From: Streptomyces gilvus
GTDB taxonomy: Bacteria; Actinomycetota; Actinomycetes; Streptomycetales; Streptomycetaceae
Assembly: GCF_022513565.1 (NCBI RefSeq)
Contig: NZ_JAKWBE010000011.1
Location: forward strand, 62,001 to 126,000
Length of the DNA stretch: 64,000 nucleotides
Direction of reading: 5' to 3'
Shown here: positions 60,801 through 64,000 of the stretch, piece after piece
How positions within the stretch are numbered: position 1 is the first letter of the stretch
How the letters are laid out: each line of letters begins with the position of its first letter
Notes under the pieces: model-generated
Told to the model about the DNA's origin: nothing
Databases searched by the model: none
What the model saw: only the letters and a program-made list of their open reading frames with translations
Program-made: the position numbers and the translations under genes

Positions 60801-62885
60801 GGAGTTGTAGTCGCGCTCGACGTCCAGGGACGGGCCAACGGTCGAGATCGAGGCGTCCGTGTCGGAGGTGGTGTAGTTGCCGATGGACGCGTCGAAGCCG
60901 TGGTCGCTGCTGTTCTGGGACAGCCCGGAGGTGATCACGGGCTGGGGTACCTGGACGGACAACTCGTAGGGATCGGCGGGCGAATACAGCCCGGTCGCGG
61001 AGTCGTACGCCTGTACCTGCCAGGTGTAGTTCTTGCCCCAGGCCAGTTTCCCGGACGGCACGGTCCAGTCGCCGGTGGAGACGAGGCCCGAGTCGGCGAC
61101 CAGGGTGTTGTTCGCGTCGTAGACCTTGAACTGGTACTGGTTGCCGCTGCCGCTGGTGGAGTTGGCGCCGCCCGCCCAGGCGGTGAGTTCCGGGGTGGTG
61201 GTGCCGACGACCGCGTTGTCCGCGGGGAACTGCTCATAGAGCTGCGGGGCGGTGTTCCCGGTGTAGTTGACGACGATGTACGGGCCGAGCGAGGGGTCGT
61301 TGAACGATCCGAACTGCTTCCAGTGCAGGGCGTCGCTGGTCGCCGCGTACACCGCGAGGCCGTAGTCGGCCGTGGTGCCACTGAACCAGCCCTGGATCGC
61401 GGAGGTCGACAGGGAGACGCTGACCCAGTCGCCGACGGTCCGGACCGCATCCTTGTTCGCGCAGGCGTTCGGTACGGTCGGGGTCGCGCTGCCGATGGAG
61501 GAGCCGTAGGTCGGGCCGGGGTAACTCGTGACGCCCTCGGGCGTCCATGCCTTGGTGACCAGCGCTACATCGAACTTCTCGGCGGTGCAGGTCGATGCCC
61601 AGGTGTCGAACAGGTGCAGCGTGGCCGAACTGACGGTCGCGCCGCTCGCATCCCAGGCCGTGTCCCAGTGGTTGACGTAACCGGCGGCGGAGTGGGTGCC
61701 CGAGTCGTAGGAACCGACCTTGATCGTCTGCTCGTAGGAGTGGTCGCCCGCCGAGCCCGACTCCGCGTACGTGGTCGTCCAGCCGTCGGTGACGGTCGGG
61801 TCGACGGTGACGGGGAAGACGCGGTGCGCGTCCGTCAGCCAGGCCTCGTCGAGACTGACGCTCAGCGCGTAGCCGCTGCCCTCGCGCACGAGGGTCGTGG
61901 TCACGTCGTGCGTGGTGGCCGGGTCACCGGAGCGCGGATCGACCTTCGAGTCGTAGGCGTACGACGAGGGGACGCGTTCGACGGTCCTGCCCGCGGCGTC
62001 AACCAGGACGATCGAGCCGTCCTTGCCCTGGACCGGGACGAGTCCCTTGAGGTGGAGCGGGAAGGTCCAGGAGTGCGCGGCGTCCGCGGAGTGCAGGACC
62101 ACCGCTTCCTTCACGCCGGTGGCGGTGGGGGCCACCTGGAGGTCGGTGTCGGTGAGGACGTCCCGGTAGGTGACACGGGAGCCGTCGGCGGTGCCCTTGA
62201 CGGCCTGGGCGTCCTTCAGCCCGTAGGCGACGGAGTGCTGTGGGTCGGGGGCGAGGGAGACGAGGCTGGAGTCGTCGGCCTTGGCGGCGAAGTCGACGTC
62301 GACGGAGTTGGCCTTCTCCTGCCACCGGCCGTCGGGCCCGGCCCGCACGTCCACGTCGATGGGCGCCCACTTGCCCTTGGCGGCCCGGTAGTTGACGGGC
62401 GTCGGGTAGATCCGTCGGGTGGTGGACCCGTCGGCGTTGTCGTACACGGTGTCGGTGCGGGAGGACTTGGCCGCGTCACGCTTGCTGGTTCTGGCGTCGA
62501 ACCTGGCGACGCCGGCGCTCTTACCCTGCTTCACGGCCGCCCGGTGCGCGCGGTAGGCGGCGAGTTCGCCCTTGCCCTTGCCCGGCTTGTGTCCCGCGCC
62601 CTGGTGCGCCTCGGTCGCCCGGGCGGAGACATGGTGCCGCTTTCCGCTCGCGGTGCCCGACTTCTCCGTGGGCAGCCGACCCCAGTGGGGGTCCTTCAGC
62701 CAGGCCGTGAGGGAGGACAGGCTCGGCATCGAGAGGTGCACGGAGTGCAGTTCGGCCCCGGCCGCCATCGCCGACTGCGTTGTCCACATGCAGGCGAACA
62801 CGGTCAGCAGGAGCACCGCGACACCGCGTCGGGCGCGCCGTGTACGGCGGGTGGAGCGGACACGGCTGAAGGGCCGAACGCGCAC
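51867..62885 (-). CDS. Secreted Rhs/YD-repeat polymorphic toxin with Hint domain and deaminase-like tip
   Basis: 3672 residues from GTG 62885, with GGGGGAG upstream. Signal peptide (residues 1-42), DNRLRE-like region (about 350-545), three LamG/concanavalin-type domains (about 900-1120, 1200-1415, 1940-2155), many YD repeats, and the Rhs core end RWYSPATGEFLNKD/NPFAYVDDNPL (about 2980). A His/Lys-rich helical segment (about 3034-3172) and a Gly-rich hydrophobic part follow. The intein-like Hint domain (Cys3308 to VHN-Cys3526) then precedes a 147-residue tip with H3605-A-E3607 and C3631-x2-C3634, the zinc-site pattern of deaminase toxins. The Hint probably releases the tip. It is coupled to the immunity gene. 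Confidence 0.93.
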   Translation of the reverse strand: MRVRPFSRVRSTRRTRRARRGVAVLLLTVFACMWTTQSAMAAGAELHSVHLSMPSLSSLTAWLKDPHWGRLPTEKSGTASGKRHHVSARATEAHQGAGHKPGKGKGELAAYRAHRAAVKQGKSAGVARFDARTSKRDAAKSSRTDTVYDNADGSTTRRIYPTPVNYRAAKGKWAPIDVDVRAGPDGRWQEKANSVDVDFAAKADDSSLVSLAPDPQHSVAYGLKDAQAVKGTADGSRVTYRDVLTDTDLQVAPTATGVKEAVVLHSADAAHSWTFPLHLKGLVPVQGKDGSIVLVDAAGRTVERVPSSYAYDSKVDPRSGDPATTHDVTTTLVREGSGYALSVSLDEAWLTDAHRVFPVTVDPTVTDGWTTTYAESGSAGDHSYEQTIKVGSYDSGTHSAAGYVNHWDTAWDASGATVSSATLHLFDTWASTCTAEKFDVALVTKAWTPEGVTSYPGPTYGSSIGSATPTVPNACANKDAVRTVGDWVSVSLSTSAIQGWFSGTTADYGLAVYAATSDALHWKQFGSFNDPSLGPYIVVNYTGNTAPQLYEQFPADNAVVGTTTPELTAWAGGANSTSGSGNQYQFKVYDANNTLVADSGLVSTGDWTVPSGKLAWGKNYTWQVQAYDSATGLYSPADPYELSVQVPQPVITSGLSQNSSDHGFDASIGNYTTSDTDASISTVGPSLDVERDYNSRDPRWTGAFGAGWSSILDSRATEQYSASGAVTSVNVTYPDGSQVGYGKNSDGTFAPGSGRWATFTTVSGGGYSLTDKDDTVYAFTTSLGSGAYGLTSVTDANGRAIALTWTSGHVTRMKSAVSGRSLNFAWSTPAGALAAHVATVTTDLVDPKDSSSALTWTYGYTGDQLSTVCAPLSTTKCTAYGYTTGSQYQNASLDLDPSAAWPLTESSGTTAKDAILANEGTKNATYENVTLGAAGPLTGSSSTAASFNGSTSDVALPKNTGNDTDSGAISLWFKTSAGPGVLYSYASQPIGSGLAAGFYTPSIYVGTDGKLNAEFWYSGGINPIVSSASVADGKWHHVVLSAAGNSQTLFLDNTKVGSRTGTVSIKSAVAFGKNQVFNYLGTGFLGGDWPDEGHSNSSDPTGYATYFTGSIADVAWYGRPLVAADVNALYQYGTHSASLLTSVKRPSGKTFAAMTYDPATTTLTQLTDENGGVWKLAAPTVTGSSQTYRGAVLGAAPAGYYRLGEAAGATMALNEVHGGDGTYSGVTLGATGPFSDAKATTYNGSTSYTELPTSVQFGTSDRSLELWFKTASQGVIVGAQSAAISGATTTSGTWAPLLYVGSDNKLHGHYYSGSGSGSTAFGSTGTVTDNTWHHVALTASGATQTLYLDGVKQASYSGTPADQTYTHLYLGAGFAKSWINSPGDVSHFTGSIADAAFYHTALTAADVAAHVEAAKNSTGLLPVETVKVTSPTTSTLTYTYDVTNGNRALTETDGLGNKTSFGYDTAGFEHTVTDPNGAVTTTGHDVRGNVVSSTNCQDQVANKCNTEYYTYYPDDTTAQLTTADPRNDQLLTERDGRSASATDTTYLTSYTYDSAGNQTVVTGPAVPGFPNGRATTTVYSDGTSTYPSADGGVVPKGLPVKTVSPGGAVNSVSYFANGDVASTTDAIGLVTSYTYDGVGQVLSQKVVSDTYPNGLTTSYTYDKNGQVTRESDPQITDRVQGATHAAVSSTVYDDDGDVLSQTVSDASGGDTSRTETQTYDAYDRLWTQSDANVAAGTSYGNTTTYTYDTSGNKTEEVTSAGNETDYTYDDNGNLLTQALMYTGDPVSPQTATSLVESSRAYDPAGRLASVTDAMGNKTSYTYTDDGLTATVKRTSSDGSSTYTLESDTYDAAGNLLTQTTDNGENVTRYTVDASDRTTSTTVDPTGVDRVSTVSYTPDDQVASENDHDATGYDRTTTDTYDDMGNLLSETLYGDASGHPAGWWKLNQTSGRSVTDASGTGNTATAGPGVTWSDDAAQFSGDTSGNGDIVATNSPVLDTSASYTVSAWVKLSDTSTFRTFVSQGGTNRSSFYLQYASSQGVFRLIAPSSDSSGTPSAYYNAYASAAPALNTWTHLVGVFDQSTGTMNLYVNGALAGSASNPAPWTGSGPLSIGGAETASGTVSNAVNGSVSNVQTYQRALSASEISSLYGKGRSGGTVGSSDQQTTKYTYDKRGLPTSMTDPEQHTTNYDYDEAGNLAATTAPAVQAEADGIAANAQTVRPVTYSGFNTFGEAVAEKDPNGLVTTTAYDADGNKVSETLPSYTPAGASNPNAGTTVWTYDSEGNQTSETTPGGKTTSYLYDQLGDLAQTTAPDGTKTHAVYDANGEERSVTDGTGAQTQATYDFLGRQATATTLERYPSTRTLTTNYSYAVTTGNPYGAHLASVQTPGGVTTSYAYNRAGDVTSVTDGAGNSTSYGYDFEDNNTKTTLADGSYTVTDYNVNDDPTATRSYDSNGTFLYGTSQQYDGNGNLVAATDANQHTTRWTYDAAGTITQQVEPVDATTSITTSFGYDQAGNRTRFTDGRGNSWRYGYTPWGQQEKVIEPTTSQYTSAADSTTTFAYDADGNVTSATAPGGVTTSMTYDDNGQLKTMSGSGAEAASARHSFSYDADGRVTSADTDEAGTTGAVDHQASTHDAFTYDDRGDVLTATGSAGSSSFTYNDDGSMLTRTDAAGTQSYGYDTAGRLSSLDDAASGTHLTYTYDQLNNVKTIKYGSTGQTRTFSYNSAHELSNDVLVQGASTLSSFTYGYDNNGNLTSKTTAGVTGASSNTYSYDWSDRLTSWNNGTATTAYQYDASGNRVRVGSDVYTYDARDQLTSDGTHSYTYSARGTMTQESSTAGGTVGYKTDAFGGQIVAGSQSYTLDALGRNIADTDTVESTTRTFAYSGADNTIATDGDASYTYDPSGGLVGVRQTGASTGALALTDVHDDVVGTFTSGATSLSGSATYDPLGKVTATASLIGHLGFQSGWTEPGTGDVGTASRWYSPATGEFLNKDSVSPSPTPDSVAANPFAYVDDNPLVGTDPSGHCSWWTGSCETQAIKHVAKKVKHVAKAVYHAAKHVARKVVHAVKHAAHKVVHRVRDVYRATVRVVRRVYHYTVRHVRRVYHAAVHAVHTAYHKVSRAVHRVVHAVKKAAHKVAHAVKKAAKAVAHAARTAYHATVKAVKTTAKFVKNHAAAITSIVVSTAVFAGCEAATWGVGTIGCAALAGAAGSLVEQGFKCAQNGGGDCSVGAFAGSAVEGAVTGAVGGALGSLGGKLLAKAAPKAMEVVGGLFGKAAEAGESGAADATDAAAATAESEGAGSRSQSQSEEECHSFTAGTRVLMADGTTKAIDQVHVGDTISNSVPGTARIEAHKVTAVIVTKTDHDFVDLTVKATTEASAKQGAKAGAKSLVKKVARKAAFGLAASAAVLGALAASHGHGTAQEQATKTVAAVSSVSDESTKVAPGTTSDAQGAHLTTTFHHPFYDETQSAFVDAKDLKVGDVLQTPTGTAEVTGVRLYHANTTTYDLTIGSLHTYYVDAGTTPLLVHNCNVHAKQAYDRAKELHEGLRTDAEDGGYAYKNDTTAVVMARDTEGNVRTVVASNRPYVPKAIKGQLDSKAGEVWANGRGHAEVTALNYIEKNNWTFLGGAANRNICAFCENAIRDSGGELVGDTFPGRVKTLGRVFGFMGERMFGRG

Positions 62886-63201
62886 GAGTGGGACTCCCCC
62901 ATGTGAATGACGACAACAGGGCGGCCCGCAACGCCGGTTGACGCACTGACAGAGAGGCCACAGAAAACGGAGAGATCTTGCCCCTTGTAAATAAAGAGTG
63001 AATAGAGCAAAGAAGCGGTCTTGGACGGTACTTGACCACTCCTTGCTGAACCTGTCCGGCTTCGCTCTGAGCGCCCCTTTGCTCCTTTCGGAAACTTTTG
63101 CAGTTTTTTTGACGAGGACGCATCAAACGTTCACGTGCCGGGCGATCCGGTAAGAAAGTGAGCCGAGCCGGTAAGGACGTGAGCCGAGCCGGTAAGGAAG
63201 C
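62886..63201. other. 316-bp AT-richer promoter region of the Rhs gene
   Basis: No gene is supported. It contains an AT-rich stretch (62960-63130, with TTTTTTT near 63105) that is the Rhs gene's upstream region on the minus strand, and the 21-bp repeat at 63158-63198. Confidence 0.65.
63158..63198. repeat. 21-bp tandem repeat after HNH gene
   Basis: GTGAGCCGAGCCGGTAAGGA occurs at 63158 and 63179 (period 21), with a degenerate third copy near 63135. The array ends 4 bp from the stop of the HNH gene, on its 3' side. Confidence 0.85.
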
Positions 63202-63915
63202 TCAGCGGGCCCGGAACCGCGCGGGGGCTTCCGTCGGGTTGCCGCCGGCGGGCAGTTTCTGGCCCGGGCAGGTCTCCAGCACCTTTTCCATGGCGGACTT
63301 CTCGGCGGCGGTCACCCACAGCCCGTACTTCCGCTTCACGGCGACCTGACCTGCGACATAGGCGCACCGGTAGGCCTTGTTGGGCGGCAGCCAGGTCGCC
63401 GCGTCGCCGTCGCCCTTGGAGCGGTTGGTGCTCGCGTCGACGGCTATGAGGTTGAGCGGGTCGTTGGCGAGAGCTATCCGCTTACGGGCGTCCCAGTACT
63501 TGGCGCCCTTCTGCCAGGCGTCGGAGAGCGGGACGATGTGGTCGATGTCGACGAGGCTGCGGCCGCGCCGGTAGGTCACCTCCTTGCCGGAGTAGGGGTC
63601 CGACGGGAGCAGGCCGTACGACACCTTGCAGTTGCCGCGGGTGAACCTCACATCCTCGAGGTCCCGTTTGAGGATGTCGTCGCGGGTGTCGCAGTCGCTG
63701 GAGTCGGTGTCCGCCCAGGCGGTGCCGAAGCGGTCGCGGGCGTAACCGGTTCTCGGTGCCCGGCCCTTCACGGTCAGCGACGCGGCGGCCTTGAGCGCGG
63801 CCCCTCCGGCGCCGGTCTTCTGCGCCCCGTTCGAGCCCGTCCGCGTCTCCGCCTTGCATCCGGCGACGGCACACACCAGTGCGACGGCGACCGCGGCCCC
63901 GCCCCTCAGACGCAT
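63202..63915 (-). CDS. Secreted HNH endonuclease (DUF1524/GmrSD-like)
   Basis: 237 residues from ATG 63915 (a GTG one codon earlier is equally good, with GGAGGGG upstream). Lipoprotein-type signal (LVCAVAGC). The nuclease core reads RSLVDIDHIVPLSDAW (the DH of the HNH active site), then RIALANDPLNLIAVDASTNRSKGD and WLPPNKAYRCAYVAGQVAVKRKYGL, the DUF1524 pattern. Disulfides are likely (DCDTRDD, GNCKVS, YRCAY, ETCPG). It is a secreted DNase, perhaps for nutrient release; it has no immunity gene and needs none if exported. The gene ends 4 bp from the repeat array. Confidence 0.87.
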   Translation of the reverse strand: MRLRGGAAVAVALVCAVAGCKAETRTGSNGAQKTGAGGAALKAAASLTVKGRAPRTGYARDRFGTAWADTDSSDCDTRDDILKRDLEDVRFTRGNCKVSYGLLPSDPYSGKEVTYRRGRSLVDIDHIVPLSDAWQKGAKYWDARKRIALANDPLNLIAVDASTNRSKGDGDAATWLPPNKAYRCAYVAGQVAVKRKYGLWVTAAEKSAMEKVLETCPGQKLPAGGNPTEAPARFRAR

Positions 63916-64000
63916 CACGATGCGCCCCTCCCCTGTCTCCTCCGTTCGGCCCCTCTGGGTGCGCCTTCCCTGGTACGGCGCCGGGCACACCGTAGCCGCA

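Noticed and set aside
54012..62906. An uninterrupted plus-strand frame of 2964 codons antisense to the Rhs gene
   Set aside because: Its product is Arg/Val/Gly-rich with no domain order, and it mirrors the codon bias of the Rhs gene. GC-rich third positions produce such shadow frames.

Overview
The window is a high-GC Streptomyces chromosome segment. The evidence is third-position G/C codon use, frequent GTG starts, a tRNA-Leu with anticodon UAA (the developmental tRNA bldA), the order rpfC-rpfA-eno-ftsB/divIC-DUF501-ppx-ndh, and XRE/DUF397 and Rhs accessory genes. Most of it looks like conserved core chromosome. There are four less ordinary stretches: about 11.2-14.2 kb, 23.3-27.7 kb, the short repeat arrays around 42.8-44.9 kb, and 49.9-62.9 kb.

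Layout. 1-966: the 3' end of a zinc-finger/TM/ricin-lectin protein. 967-6534 (minus): a translationally coupled histidine-utilisation operon, hutU - M20 amidohydrolase - hutF - hutI, with a PLP-dependent decarboxylase divergent from it (6708-8087). 8257-10584: three roadblock/LC7 proteins and a DUF4388-like protein. 11267-13653: a MurR/RpiR regulator coupled to a histidine-ammonia-lyase-like protein that lacks the Ala-Ser-Gly cofactor tripeptide. It is followed by two fused fragments of a deleted betaine-type ABC transporter. 14-23 kb: cystathionine beta-synthase, SGNH hydrolase, thiolase, Bax1-I-like membrane protein, 4-hydroxybenzoate hydroxylase and small conserved proteins.

23.3-27.7 kb: an XRE regulator divergent from two near-identical 71-72 residue precursor-like peptides, a membrane HExxH (M50-like) protease with a PqqD-like N-terminus, and a secreted Cys-containing protein. 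This is the best candidate here for an undescribed peptide system. 28-36.3 kb: bldA, a MacB/LolD-type ABC transporter, a cyclopropane-fatty-acid-synthase-like methyltransferase, type II NADH dehydrogenase and Ppx/GppA. 36-49 kb: DUF501, FtsB/DivIC, enolase, two resuscitation-promoting factors (rpfA behind a c-di-AMP/ydaO-type riboswitch), a cytochrome P450, MazG, a SurA-like lipoprotein, and assorted membrane and secreted proteins.

49.9-62.9 kb is an accessory block. An M16 peptidase gene has lost its 5' end where a SUKH gene begins. Next come a fragment of an XRE regulator, a DUF397 protein and a translation-coupled putative immunity gene. The block ends with an 11-kb, 3672-residue secreted Rhs/YD-repeat protein carrying an intein-like Hint domain and a C-terminal deaminase-like toxin (HAE...CxxC). 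The window closes with a secreted HNH (DUF1524-like) nuclease.

A recurring oddity is short tandem-repeat arrays at or just after stop codons: 18 bp x4, 32 bp x5, 15 bp x7, 34 bp x2 and 21 bp x2. In two of them the repeat unit contains the end of the gene. All functions are read from sequence alone; no database search was possible.
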